Below, one piece after another: positions 7,048-16,312 of a DNA stretch of 64,000 nt. Position 1 is the stretch's first letter. Every line of letters begins with the position of its first letter. The DNA lies in assembly GCA_964569085.1 (NCBI GenBank), contig CAZMTA010000020.1:6978-70977 (forward strand), read 5' to 3'. The DNA is from JAJCZZ01 sp964569085. GTDB lineage: Bacteria; Gemmatimonadota; Gemmatimonadetes; Longimicrobiales; Gaopeijiaceae. The notes under the pieces were generated by a model. That model made no database searches, was not told the origin of the DNA, and was given only the letters and a program-made list of their open reading frames with translations. The position numbers and the translations under genes were made by a program.

Positions 7048-8693
7048 GCACCACGCCCGGGGCCCCGCCCCACGACACCCCCGAGGAGAGACGACCCATG
7101 GAGCGAGCGGAGAGCGGACGGACGGCGGTGGTGGTGGGATCCGGCTTCGGCGGACTGGCCGTCGCGGCCCGCCTCCAGGCCGCCGGGGTCCAGGTGACGC
7201 TGGTGGAGAAGCGGGAGAAGCTGGGCGGGCGGGCCTACCAGCTCGAGGACTCGGGCTACGTCTTCGACATGGGCCCCAGCCTCATCACGGCGCCCCACAT
7301 CCTGGACTCGATCTTCCGGGCCGGCGGCCGGCGCTTCGAGGACTACGTCGACCTCATGCCGCTGGACCCGTACTACCGGATCTACTTCCACGACGGCACC
7401 CACATCGACTACGTGGGCGACACCGAGCGCATGCGGGACCAGATGGCCCGCTTCGACGCGGGCGACGCCCGACGCCTGGACGAGTTCCTGGCCGAGGTCC
7501 GCCCCATCTACGACGCGGTGATCGGGGACCGGCTGGGGTCCAAGCCCTTCGACACCGTGGGCAGCATGCTCCGCTTCCTCCCCCGGGTCGCCCGGATGCA
7601 GGCCTGGATGCCGGTGACCTGGTTCGTGAACCGCTTCTTCCAGGACTTCCGGCACCGCTTCATCTTCTCCTTCCACCCGCTCTTCGTGGGCGGGAACCCG
7701 TTCACCACCCCCTCCATCTACCTGATGATCCCCTTCCTGGAGCGGGAGGGCGGCGTCTGGTTCACCCGGGGCGGGATGTACTCCGTGGTGGAGGCCCTGG
7801 GCCGCTTCTTCCACGAGATGGGGGGCGTGATCCGCACCGGCCAGGAGGTCCGCGAGATCCTGGTGGAGGACGGCCGCGCCGTGGGCGTCCGCACCGCCGC
7901 GGGGGAGATCCGCGCCGACCTCGTGGTGAGCAACGCCGACCCGGGCCACACCTACGGGTCGCTGGTCGACGCCCGGCACCGGAAGCGCTGGACCGACCGG
8001 AAGCTGGCCCGCACCGACTGGAGCATGAGCTGCTTCCTGCTCTACATCGGCACCCGGCGTCAGTACCCGAAGCTGGAGCACCACACGCTCATCCTCACCG
8101 AGCGCTACAAGGAGCTCCTGGCGGACATCTTCGACGCCAAGATCCTCCCCGACGACTTCAGCATGTACCTCCACGCCCCGACCCGGACGGACCCGTCCAT
8201 GGCGCCGGACGGCTGCGAGAGCATGTACGTCCTCGTGCCGGTGGCCAACCAGCGCTCGGGCCTGGACTGGAGCCGCCTGAAGGACGCCTTCGCCGACAAG
8301 GTGATCGACTTCCTGGAGGAGTGGGGGCTGGACGACCTGCGGGAGGAGATGGAGGTCCTGCACGTCTTCACCCCCGAGGACTTCGAGAGCGAGCTCAACG
8401 CCACCTGGGGCAACGCCTTCGCCATCGATCCCAAGTTCACCCAGACCGCGTGGTTCCGGCCGCACAACCGGAGCGAGGACGTGGAGAACCTCTACCTGGT
8501 CGGGGCCGGCACCCATCCCGGGGCCGGGGTGCCGGGGGTGCTGCTCTCCGCCGAGACGACGTACGGATGCATCGCGGAGGACCACGGGCTCCCGGACCAG
8601 TGGGACTGGGATGCGCCGGGCACCGTCGCCCTCCAGGACCGGCCGCCGGCGGCGCCGGACCGTCCCAGCCCCGAGGCCGCCCCCACGGGCTGA
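7044..8693 (+). CDS. crtI: Phytoene desaturase-family FAD oxidoreductase (CrtI-like)
   Basis: 549 residues. A short polar N-terminal extension precedes the FAD-binding dinucleotide fold (VVVGSGFGGLAVAARLQAAG, residues about 28-47), followed by GGRAYQLEDSGYVFDMGPS. The C-terminus has the bacterial desaturase signature YLVGAGTHPGAGVPGVLLSA. It removes hydrogens from phytoene or from a related carotenoid such as a 1-hydroxy carotene (CrtD-type). The start overlaps the prenyl synthase stop (ATGA), and an internal ATG at 7098 is an alternative start. It is the last gene of the regulator-carotenoid operon. Confidence 0.88.
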   Translation: MSTTPGAPPHDTPEERRPMERAESGRTAVVVGSGFGGLAVAARLQAAGVQVTLVEKREKLGGRAYQLEDSGYVFDMGPSLITAPHILDSIFRAGGRRFEDYVDLMPLDPYYRIYFHDGTHIDYVGDTERMRDQMARFDAGDARRLDEFLAEVRPIYDAVIGDRLGSKPFDTVGSMLRFLPRVARMQAWMPVTWFVNRFFQDFRHRFIFSFHPLFVGGNPFTTPSIYLMIPFLEREGGVWFTRGGMYSVVEALGRFFHEMGGVIRTGQEVREILVEDGRAVGVRTAAGEIRADLVVSNADPGHTYGSLVDARHRKRWTDRKLARTDWSMSCFLLYIGTRRQYPKLEHHTLILTERYKELLADIFDAKILPDDFSMYLHAPTRTDPSMAPDGCESMYVLVPVANQRSGLDWSRLKDAFADKVIDFLEEWGLDDLREEMEVLHVFTPEDFESELNATWGNAFAIDPKFTQTAWFRPHNRSEDVENLYLVGAGTHPGAGVPGVLLSAETTYGCIAEDHGLPDQWDWDAPGTVALQDRPPAAPDRPSPEAAPTG

Positions 8694-8739
8694 GCCGACC
8701 TCGGCCGGGCCCGGCGGCCGGGGCGGCGCGGCTGGAGCC

Positions 8740-10131
8740 CTACCCCTCCTGGCGCCCGAGCTGGAAGCGCAGGGACTCCTCCACGCCTTCGAAGGCGAAC
8801 GTGTAGCCCGTCTCCAGCGCCTTTCGCGGGAGCACCCGCTGCCCCTGGAGGAGGAGCTCGTCGCCGAGCTGCCCGAAGGCGGCCTTCACCGCGAACCCGG
8901 GCACGGGGATCAGGGTGGGTCGGCCCAGCGCCCGCCCCAGGGCCGAGGTGAAGGTGGCGTTGGTGACCGGGTTGGGGGCGGTGGCGTTGAGGGGGCCCTC
9001 CACCGCCTCGTTCATGAGGGCGTGGTGGAGGAGCCCGACCATGTCGTCCAGGTCGATCCAGCTCATGTACTGCTTCCCGCTCCCCAGGCGCCCCCCCACA
9101 CCCACCTTGAAGGGGAGGAGCATCTTCCCCAGCGCTCCGCCGGCCGGGGAGAGGACCACGCCCGCCCGGACCTTCACGACGCGGACGCCGGCCCGCTCGG
9201 CCAGCTCGGTGCTCGCCTCCCAGGCGCGGGTCACCTCGCCCAGGAATCCCCCGCCCGGGGCCGACGTCTCGTCGAGGCGCTCCGAGCCCCGGTCCCCGTA
9301 CCAGTCCACCCCGGACATGGAGATCAGCGTCCGGGGTCCGTTGTCGGCCTCCGCCACCGCCCGCGCGATGAGCTTCGTGCCCTCGACCCGGCTGCGCAGG
9401 ATGGCCCGCTTCTTCTCCTCGGTCCAGCGCCCCCCGGCGATGGGCTCGCCGGCCAGGTGCACCACGGCGTCCGCCTGCTCCAGGCGTCCCACGTCCACCT
9501 CGCCCTCCGAGGGGTTCCAGTAGATGGCGTCGTCGGCCACCTCGTCCCGGCTGCGCACCAGGCGCAGCACCCGATGGCCTCCGGTGGTGAGGAAGTGGGT
9601 GAGGTTGGTGCCGATCATCCCCGAGGCCCCGGTGATCGCCACGGTCAGCCGCGGCGCGTCGGCCCAGGCCGCGTGGTGGTCCAGGTCGTTCTGGAGCCGC
9701 CGGTACCGGAAGGGGAAGAGCCGGTCCAGCTCCCGCTGGATGAAGCCCGGCGCCAGGAGGTCTCCGGCGGCCCCCAGGGGGGGATCCACCTCGATGTCGT
9801 CCTCCAGGACCGTGCCCCCGTCGTCGGCGGGACGGAACCGGTGGGTGTGGAGCCACGCTTCCAGGGGCCCCTCGACCTGCTCGTCCCGGAACTGGCGGTT
9901 CTCCTCGAAGTCCCGGTGGCGCAGCTCCCAGCGGAAGGAGGCCGGCCCGCCGTGGACCCGCAGGACCACCCGGGCGCCGTCCCGGATCCCGCCCTCCCGC
10001 TCCAGCACCTCCACCTCGCCCCACGGCGGAGTGAGGCGCTGGAGGGCGCCGTCGCGCTCGTGCCAGCCGAAGACCGTCTCGACGTCGTGGCCCCGGATCT
10101 CGCCGCGGTAGGAGAAGCGCTGGGTGCTCAT
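8740..10131 (-). CDS. TIGR01777/SDR39U1-family epimerase with N-terminal SRPBCC-like domain
   Basis: 463 residues. Residues about 1-150 resemble a cyclase/dehydrase SRPBCC fold (YrhG-like coenzyme Q-binding type), and residues about 160-463 form an extended short-chain dehydrogenase with the nucleotide motif AITGASGMIGTNL. The C-terminus after KMLLPFKVGVGGRLGSGKQY carries the DUF1731-like end typical of TIGR01777 proteins. The biochemical reaction of this family is not established. Homologues often sit with photolyase and CarH/LitR-type regulators, as here, so a light- or oxidation-stress role is likely. It lies 46 nt from crtI in convergent orientation. Confidence 0.82.
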   Translation of the reverse strand: MSTQRFSYRGEIRGHDVETVFGWHERDGALQRLTPPWGEVEVLEREGGIRDGARVVLRVHGGPASFRWELRHRDFEENRQFRDEQVEGPLEAWLHTHRFRPADDGGTVLEDDIEVDPPLGAAGDLLAPGFIQRELDRLFPFRYRRLQNDLDHHAAWADAPRLTVAITGASGMIGTNLTHFLTTGGHRVLRLVRSRDEVADDAIYWNPSEGEVDVGRLEQADAVVHLAGEPIAGGRWTEEKKRAILRSRVEGTKLIARAVAEADNGPRTLISMSGVDWYGDRGSERLDETSAPGGGFLGEVTRAWEASTELAERAGVRVVKVRAGVVLSPAGGALGKMLLPFKVGVGGRLGSGKQYMSWIDLDDMVGLLHHALMNEAVEGPLNATAPNPVTNATFTSALGRALGRPTLIPVPGFAVKAAFGQLGDELLLQGQRVLPRKALETGYTFAFEGVEESLRFQLGRQEG

Positions 10132-10216
10132 GGGGTACGGGGTGGGAGGAAGGGGGGTCGGCCCGAGGGGTGGTGTACCCCGCGGGTGCGGGAGGATCCG
10201 GTACGGCGGGCGTCGC

Positions 10217-11695
10217 TCACAGGCCCAGCGCCCCCTGGTCCCCCCACCGCTCCAGGTAGCGGTCCAGGTCGACCTTCCGCCGGGTCGAGGCCGAGGTCAT
10301 GTAGCGGACCTTCCCGAAGATCTCGCGCTCGGGCCAGCCCCGGTCGAAGCGACCCAGGCACCAGAAGATCCCGGACCACGAGTTGGGGTCCCGGCCGTCG
10401 ACGCCGAAGCGGTTGTTGAGCTCCACCATGACGTCGAGCGCCTCCCGGGGGGAGCGGGTCCAGTGGAGGATCTTCTTCCCCCAGAGCATCCGCAGGTAGT
10501 TGTGGATCACGCCCTCGTGGAGGAGCTGGCGCTGGGCCGCGTTCCAGAGCTCGTCGTGGGTGCGGGCGTCCCGGAACTCCTCCAGGGAGTACACGTGCTC
10601 CCGGTCGTCGTCCTCGTGCTCGGCGAGGGTCTCCAGGGCCCACTCCGGGAGGGTGTCGTAGTCGGCGTGGTCCGGCTCGCGCCAGCAGTGGACGTGCCCG
10701 ATCTCCCGCCAGGTGACCAGCTCGTCCAGGAAGGCCTCCGCCGCCTCGCCCATCCCCCACCATCCGTGCCGCTTCCCGTCCGCGTCGGGGGAGAGCCGGC
10801 CGGGGCTCCACCCCTCCCGGTCCGCCACGGCCTTGAACACCTCGTGGGCGGAGAGGTGGCCCCAGTGCAGCCAGGGGGAGAGACCGCTCTGGGCGTCGGC
10901 GTCGGGGTCGTTCCGCTGGTCGGGGTACCGGTCCAGGCCGTCCTTCAGGAACGCCGTCAGGCGACGGCGGGCGGCCTCCGTGCCGCCCCTGGCCTCCACC
11001 GGAGGGACGTCGTGGTCGATGGGGAGGGCGGCCAGGGCGTCGGGCTCCCCGTCCAGGAGCGCCGCCGACGCCGGGGGCCACCGATCCAGGACCTCCCGGG
11101 GGAGCGAGGCCGAGCCCGGCAGGGGGCGCTCACGCAGCGGGCTGGCCACCGGGAGCTCCAGCAGGTGGGTCCCCAGCTCCTTCTGGAGGAAGCGGCGGAA
11201 GTGGTAGGCCGCCGTGGGGGTCTTGTCCGCGGCGGCCAGGGGGAGGAGGCCGCAGGAGTCCACCGCCTCCAGGCGCACGTCGAGCTTCTCGGCGGCGGCC
11301 GCCTGCATGCGGGGGATGAAGAAGGTCGGGTAGACGTCGGTCACCACCACCGAGGCCCGCGCCGCCAGCGCCTCCAGGAGGCCCTTCCCCGCCCCCTCCT
11401 CCGGCTCCACGTACGGATGGTACCGCACGTCCGTCCCGTCCAGGGAGTCCCGGTGCGCCCGCATCCCGTCCAGGACGAAGCGGTGGTGCCGGTCCGAGGC
11501 CCACGGGTACCCCACGCGCAGCGCCTCGAGGATCACCAGCGGCCGATCCAGCTCCCGGGCCCGCTCCACCGCCCGGTCCAGGGCGAAGCTCCACGAGAGG
11601 CGGCGGTACGCCACCATCCAGTAGAGCACGAAGTCGCCGTCCTCCCGGACGGGCTCGTCGTTCCGCGGGTGCAGCCGGATCTCGGGGACGCTCAT
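10217..11695 (-). CDS. phrB: Class II deoxyribodipyrimidine (CPD) photolyase
   Basis: 492 residues. It repairs UV-induced cyclobutane pyrimidine dimers using light and FADH-. The first half (about residues 20-180) is the alpha/beta antenna domain. The second half contains class II signatures: MLWGKKILHWTRSP near residue 399, NNRFGVDGRDPNSWSGIFWC near 420, and GRFDRGWPEREIFGKVRYM towards the end. These distinguish it from class I photolyases and cryptochromes. It is 85 nt upstream of the TIGR01777 gene on the same strand and probably co-transcribed with it. Together with the regulator and carotenoid genes it forms a photoprotection island. Confidence 0.92.
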   Translation of the reverse strand: MSVPEIRLHPRNDEPVREDGDFVLYWMVAYRRLSWSFALDRAVERARELDRPLVILEALRVGYPWASDRHHRFVLDGMRAHRDSLDGTDVRYHPYVEPEEGAGKGLLEALAARASVVVTDVYPTFFIPRMQAAAAEKLDVRLEAVDSCGLLPLAAADKTPTAAYHFRRFLQKELGTHLLELPVASPLRERPLPGSASLPREVLDRWPPASAALLDGEPDALAALPIDHDVPPVEARGGTEAARRRLTAFLKDGLDRYPDQRNDPDADAQSGLSPWLHWGHLSAHEVFKAVADREGWSPGRLSPDADGKRHGWWGMGEAAEAFLDELVTWREIGHVHCWREPDHADYDTLPEWALETLAEHEDDDREHVYSLEEFRDARTHDELWNAAQRQLLHEGVIHNYLRMLWGKKILHWTRSPREALDVMVELNNRFGVDGRDPNSWSGIFWCLGRFDRGWPEREIFGKVRYMTSASTRRKVDLDRYLERWGDQGALGL

Positions 11696-11748
11696 GGGTG
11701 CGGGCTACCCGGGCGCCGGGTCGTCGTTTCCCAGGGCTGGACGCCGGC

Positions 11749-12468
11749 TCAGCCCAGGAGCCAGGGCACCAGGGAGGCCGCCAGCGGCACCGTGAGGTTG
11801 TCCGTTCCGTGGGGGCTCACCCCTTCCACCGCCCCGGTGACGAGGCCCACGGCGGCCGCCGCCGTCAGGGCCCGCCCCGGCGCCCACCCGAGCCCCACCA
11901 GCGTCACCCACGCCGCCAGGACGGAGACGGCCACCACCGCCGCCGAGCCCTCCCACGAGCGGGTGGCCGGCACCCCGGCCAGCGAGGGCACCCGGTAGCG
12001 GTGGCGCCCCCAGCGGGTCCCCACGGGCTCGCCCACGGCGTCCCCCCACCCCGCCACCAGGTAGCCCACGGCGGCCAGGGGGCCGAAGAGGAGCGCACCC
12101 AGCAGCCCGCCCACCGCGGTGGTCACCAGGGGCACCACGATGAAGAGGGCCCGCCGCGGCTCGTCCCTGGGGCGTCCCAGCGCCTCGAAGAGAGGGTCGC
12201 CGGGGCCCAGGAGGATGGAGCGGAGCACCACGGAGGCCACCACCGCGCCGAAGACGTTCGTGGCCCCGAGGCCGCCGGCCAGATGGACGGCGGTGGCCGA
12301 GGTGAAGATCCCGAAGTGGAACACCTTGCGGGTGTAGCCCACCTCCATGCCCCGGGCCCGGAGGCGCGCCGCCAGCCATCCCCAGGCCCCGGCGGCCAGC
12401 AGCCCCGCCGCCAGGGCCCAGACGCCGTCGACCGGACCCGGGAGGAGCCGGTCGATCAGCCCTGCCAC
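11749..12468 (-). CDS. Dolichol/phytol kinase-like CTP-dependent membrane enzyme
   Basis: 239 residues with about six to seven membrane helices. Family motifs are RKVFHFGIFTSATAVH near residue 49, GWGDAVGEPVGTRWGRHRYR near residue 134 and a following RSWEGSAAV. These match the phosphatidate cytidylyltransferase / dolichol kinase / phytol kinase (VTE5) superfamily. The chosen start is GTG 12468, which overlaps the end of the glycosyltransferase by 13 nt. The likely reaction is CTP-dependent phosphorylation of a polyprenol or other lipid alcohol. As the last gene of the phosphorelay-glycosyltransferase operon it may recycle or supply the lipid carrier. The substrate is inferred only. Confidence 0.7.
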   Translation of the reverse strand: MAGLIDRLLPGPVDGVWALAAGLLAAGAWGWLAARLRARGMEVGYTRKVFHFGIFTSATAVHLAGGLGATNVFGAVVASVVLRSILLGPGDPLFEALGRPRDEPRRALFIVVPLVTTAVGGLLGALLFGPLAAVGYLVAGWGDAVGEPVGTRWGRHRYRVPSLAGVPATRSWEGSAAVVAVSVLAAWVTLVGLGWAPGRALTAAAAVGLVTGAVEGVSPHGTDNLTVPLAASLVPWLLG

Positions 12469-13904
12469 AGCGCCTCCTCGTCGTCCTCGTCGCCGCTGTC
12501 CAGCGTGAAGCCCTTCCGGGTCATGCTCCCCCACCCCTCCACGCCCCGCAGGGCGGAGATCGTGCCCTTGAGACGCCACCACGCCGAGAGCTGCCGGTAC
12601 CCGAAGTTCTCCAGGATCCCGAGCCCGAAGAGCCGCAGGAGGTCCCTCATGCGCGGGTAGCGGCGGAAGGAGAGCTCCTCCAGAGCCACGGCGGAGATGG
12701 AGAGCCCCACGCCGAGGACCACCGCCACGGAGAGGAAGGCCACGATGAAGACCGGGTCGGCCCGGCCGAACGCCACGCTCACGAGGAAGGACGCGTAGCC
12801 CAGCGCCTCGATGACCGGGCCCAGCATCTCCAGGAAGAAGAAGTACGGGAAGGCCAGGAGCCCGGCCTTGCCGTAGCGCCGGTTGAAGAGCATGACCCGA
12901 TGGCGGGTCAGGGACTGGAACAGCCCCCGCTGCCAGCGATCCCGCTGGCGGCCCAGCACGGACAGGGATTCGGGGCACTCGGTCCACGCCACCGGATCCG
13001 GGACGAAGCTGATGCGGTACGGGATCCCGTTCTCGGCGCAGTACCGGTGCATGCGAACCACCAGCTCCATGTCCTCGCCCACCGTGTCGAGGGCGTAGCC
13101 CCCGGCGCCCACCACCGTCTCCCGACGGAAGATCCCGAAGGCCCCGGAGATCACCAGGGTGGCGTCCAGGGCGTCCCATCCCATGCGCCCCGAGAGGAAG
13201 GCCCGCAGGTACTCCAGCACCTGGAAGCGGGCCCAGAGGTTCCCGGGCAGCCGCACCTCCTGCACCTGCCCCTGGCGGACGACGCAGCCGTTGGCGATGC
13301 GGAGGATGCCCCCGGCCGCCACGGTGGTGTCGTCCTCGAGGAAGGGCCGGACCACCCGGATCAGCGCCCGGGGCTCCAGCAGGGAGTCGGCGTCCATGGC
13401 GCAGAAGAGGGGGGTCCGGCAGAAGTTGATGCCCGCGTTCAGGGCGTCGGCCTTCCCGCCGTTCTCCTTGTCCACGACCCAGAGGTTCGGATGCCGCCGG
13501 CTCCGGTAGACCTGGCGGACCGGCTGGGAGTCCAGGGCGGCGGTGGGGATCCGGGCCGCCGGTCGGAGGTTGAACGCCTCGGTGAGCCGCTCCAGCGTGC
13601 GATCGCCGGAGCCGTCGTTCACCACCAGGATCTCGTACTCCGGATACTCCAGCGTCAGGAGCGAGCGCACCGACTCCACGCAGGTGGGCTCCTCGTTGTA
13701 GGCCGGCGCCACCAGGGTGATGGCGGGGGCCCCGGCCGACGTGACGAGCTCGTCCAGGTTCAACGACTTCAGGCGGAGCGCGTAGCGGCGGAGCGCGCCG
13801 AAGGCGAAGAGGCTGGTGGCCAGGTAGACCCCGTTCAGCAGGATGAAGTAGATCAGGACGATCCAGTTCATGGCGGCCACGGCGGACCAGAAGAGCTCGC
13901 TCAC
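12456..13904 (-). CDS. Processive family 2 glycosyltransferase, membrane-bound
   Basis: 482 residues from GTG 13904, overlapping the stop of the HEAT gene (GTGA). One N-terminal membrane helix (residues about 5-35) precedes a GT-A catalytic domain and about three C-terminal helices. Processive GT2 motifs are all visible: VVNDGSGD (first Asp), AMDADSLL (DxD), GEDMELV (base) and QRDRW (the QxxRW motif that holds the growing chain). This layout resembles poly-N-acetylglucosamine and hyaluronan synthases rather than BcsA, and no PilZ domain is present. It should make and extrude a beta-linked surface polysaccharide. The sugar is unknown. Confidence 0.88.
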   Translation of the reverse strand: MSELFWSAVAAMNWIVLIYFILLNGVYLATSLFAFGALRRYALRLKSLNLDELVTSAGAPAITLVAPAYNEEPTCVESVRSLLTLEYPEYEILVVNDGSGDRTLERLTEAFNLRPAARIPTAALDSQPVRQVYRSRRHPNLWVVDKENGGKADALNAGINFCRTPLFCAMDADSLLEPRALIRVVRPFLEDDTTVAAGGILRIANGCVVRQGQVQEVRLPGNLWARFQVLEYLRAFLSGRMGWDALDATLVISGAFGIFRRETVVGAGGYALDTVGEDMELVVRMHRYCAENGIPYRISFVPDPVAWTECPESLSVLGRQRDRWQRGLFQSLTRHRVMLFNRRYGKAGLLAFPYFFFLEMLGPVIEALGYASFLVSVAFGRADPVFIVAFLSVAVVLGVGLSISAVALEELSFRRYPRMRDLLRLFGLGILENFGYRQLSAWWRLKGTISALRGVEGWGSMTRKGFTLDSGDEDDEEALWQG

Positions 13905-14977
13905 GTCCGGTCCTCCTCCAGGACCTCGGCGGCGAGCGGGGCCCGGGGGTGGTCCGACTCCACCAGGTCGCGGAGCACGTCCTCCCCTCCCGCGGCCAGG
14001 AGCCCCCGGGCGGCGTTCATGGCCACCCAGGGGGACGGGTCGGCCATGGCCCCGAGGAGGCGGGGGCGGTCGTCCTCCTCGGCCAGGGTGCCCAGGGCCC
14101 GGAGCGCCTCGGAGCGCACCGTCGGACGCGGCGAGGCGCACGCGGCCCGGACCACGGGGAGGTGCTCCGGGCGCCCCACCTGGGCCAGGAGGCGCAGGGC
14201 CGGCCGCACCACGTCGGGGTCGTCCTCCGTCTCCACCACCCGCGCCGCCAGGTCGGCGGCCTCCAGGTCCGACAGGAGGAGGAGGGCCCGGGCGGCCACG
14301 CCCCGGACCCAGGCCTCCCGCCCGGCGTCGGCCAGCGTCTCGCGGAGCGCCGGGGCCCCGTCCGCCCCCATCCCGGCGAGCATCGAGGCCAGGAAGTCCT
14401 CCCGCCACCCCCGGAAGCGCCCCAGGCGCCGGAGGATGGCGGGCGCGTGGTCCCGCCGTTCCTCGACGGCCAGCGCGCGGGCCGCCACCATGGCCACCAG
14501 CGGGGACTCGTCGTCCAGGGCCTGCACCACGGACTCGTCCCACGTGTCGAGGCCCAGCTCCCCCAGCGTCTGCACCGCGCGGGTGCGGACCTCCCGGCGG
14601 GGGTGCTCCAGACGGTCGGCCACGAGCTCCAGGTACGGGGCGGCGATGGCGCGGAGCGTCTCGAGCTCCTCGCCCTTGAGCCGGCGGGCGAACCCCTGGA
14701 CGAAGCGGACGAAGTCGAGCCGCTCTCCCGGACCGACCAGCCCGTGGAGGGCCTCGGCCGCCTCGGGATCGGCCAGCGCCAGGAGCAGCGGCTCCTCCCA
14801 CCGCACCCGGAGAGCCTCGCGCCGGCGCTCCCGGCGGACGTTCTCCAGCCGGAGGTACACCGCGTAGCCCGCGAAGACCAGCGAGAGGACGAGGAGCGCG
14901 AGGATGACGCCGACCAGGATCGCCAGCGCCTGGTCCCGCGCGCCCCACGCCTCCAGGAGGGCCACGAGGTCGGGCAT
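13901..14977 (-). CDS. Membrane-anchored HEAT-repeat protein
   Basis: 358 residues. A single N-terminal membrane helix (ILVGVILALLVLSLVFAGYA, residues about 20-39) is followed by a basic stop-transfer stretch and then about seven to eight HEAT-type helical repeats to the C-terminus (for example VRTRAVQTLGELG, VRSEALRALGTLA, PWVAMNAARGLLAAGG). The repeats are predicted to be cytoplasmic and to act as a scaffold. No catalytic motif is seen. It is coupled to the glycosyltransferase by a GTGA overlap and lies 33 nt after the receiver-GGDEF-receiver gene. I infer that it links the phosphorelay output to the synthase. Confidence 0.75.
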   Translation of the reverse strand: MPDLVALLEAWGARDQALAILVGVILALLVLSLVFAGYAVYLRLENVRRERRREALRVRWEEPLLLALADPEAAEALHGLVGPGERLDFVRFVQGFARRLKGEELETLRAIAAPYLELVADRLEHPRREVRTRAVQTLGELGLDTWDESVVQALDDESPLVAMVAARALAVEERRDHAPAILRRLGRFRGWREDFLASMLAGMGADGAPALRETLADAGREAWVRGVAARALLLLSDLEAADLAARVVETEDDPDVVRPALRLLAQVGRPEHLPVVRAACASPRPTVRSEALRALGTLAEEDDRPRLLGAMADPSPWVAMNAARGLLAAGGEDVLRDLVESDHPRAPLAAEVLEEDRT

Positions 14978-15010
14978 GCTACCGCCCTCCCCCGGCCATC
15001 CCGGCGTGCC

Positions 15011-16312
15011 TCACGTCTCGGCCCGCCCGCGGCTCGTCAGGCGGCGGACACGGGCCAGGAGCTCGGCCGGAGAGAACGGCTTGAGGACGTAGTCGTCGGC
15101 CCCCAGCTCGAAGGCCCGCACGACGTCCCCCTCGCTTCCCATGGAGGTCAGCATGACGATGGGGACCTCGGCGTAGGCGGGCGTCTTGCGCAGGCGCTCC
15201 AGGACCTCGAAGCCGTCCATGCCCGGCATCTTCACGTCGAGGATCACCAGGGAGGGCGTCATCTCCAGCGCCCCGCGGTACGCGGTGGCCCCGTCGGGGA
15301 AGCGCCGGACGTCCAGCCCCTCCTTCTCCAGCCTGTGGGTGAGGATCTTGGCGGTGATGTCGTCGTCCTCGGCCACCAGGACGGGACCCACCCCCCCGTC
15401 GTCCTCGGCCGCGTCGTCTCCGGCGGCGCGAACCCGGTTGCCACCCTCCTTCTGGGCCTGGTAGAGCAGCCGCTCCCCCTCGGCCAGGACGGCGTCCGGG
15501 TCCATGTCCCCCCGGCGGGGGACCACGGCCGCCGAGAGCGTGACCCGGAACGTCTCGCCGTCGGGGCCTTCCAGGGAGCGCCGTCGGGCCGCCTCCAGGA
15601 GCTTCTCCGCCAGGGCCCGGGCCCCCTCCTGGTCGTCCCACACCGCCACCACGAACTCCCCCCCGCCCAGACGGCCCACCGAGGCCTCCTCGGGGAGCAC
15701 CCGCTCCATGGCGCGGCCCACCTCCCACGCGAAGCGCTCGGCGGTGCCCCACCCGTACCGGTCCGAGAGCTGGCGGAGCCCGTCCAGCTCCAGCACGAGC
15801 ACCCACCCGGGCGGGCCTCCCGCGTCCCCCTCCCCGTCCTCTCCGAGCCGCTGCAGGATCCCGGCGCGGTTGAGGAAGCCGGTCAGGTCGTCGGTGAGGT
15901 CCCCACGCCGCTCGCCACCCCACTCCAGGCGGGCGGCCACGTCCTCGGCGACGGCCTCGGGGTCGAACGGCTTCTCCCAGAAGGCGTCGGCCCCCAGCGC
16001 GAAGCACTCGGCCCGGACTTCCGCGCCGGAGCGGGAGCTGGCCACGACCACCGGCACCCCGCCGGTGGACGGGCGGCCCCGGATGCGGCCCAGGAGGGTG
16101 CGCCCGTCCGCGTCGGGCAGGAGCAGGTCGAGGAACACCATGGCCACCTCCCCGGCCTCCAGCGCCTCGGTGGCCTCGGCGGCGGACGCGGCCACGACCA
16201 CCTCCCGGTCCTCCCCGGCCAGGATCGTCCGGAGGAGGTGCTGCATCTCCGGATCGTCCTCCACGACCAGGATGCGCCGGACAGCCCCGGTCGTGCCCTC
16301 CTCGGGGGTCAT
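15011..16312 (-). CDS. Receiver-GGDEF(degenerate)-receiver response regulator
   Basis: 433 residues. The first receiver (residues about 13-125) has Asp in MVFLDLLLPDADG. A GGDEF-like domain (about 140-300) begins DDLTGFLNRAG, but its signature is GGGEF in place of GG(D/E)EF, and the usual GHxxGD is replaced by GWGTAE. The second receiver (about 310-425) has Asp in LVILDVKMPGMDG and the conserved Lys in YVLKPF. The diguanylate cyclase is probably inactive, leaving a two-receiver protein that may sense rather than make c-di-GMP. It overlaps the hybrid kinase stop (ATGA) and precedes the HEAT protein. Confidence 0.85.
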   Translation of the reverse strand: MTPEEGTTGAVRRILVVEDDPEMQHLLRTILAGEDREVVVAASAAEATEALEAGEVAMVFLDLLLPDADGRTLLGRIRGRPSTGGVPVVVASSRSGAEVRAECFALGADAFWEKPFDPEAVAEDVAARLEWGGERRGDLTDDLTGFLNRAGILQRLGEDGEGDAGGPPGWVLVLELDGLRQLSDRYGWGTAERFAWEVGRAMERVLPEEASVGRLGGGEFVVAVWDDQEGARALAEKLLEAARRRSLEGPDGETFRVTLSAAVVPRRGDMDPDAVLAEGERLLYQAQKEGGNRVRAAGDDAAEDDGGVGPVLVAEDDDITAKILTHRLEKEGLDVRRFPDGATAYRGALEMTPSLVILDVKMPGMDGFEVLERLRKTPAYAEVPIVMLTSMGSEGDVVRAFELGADDYVLKPFSPAELLARVRRLTSRGRAET

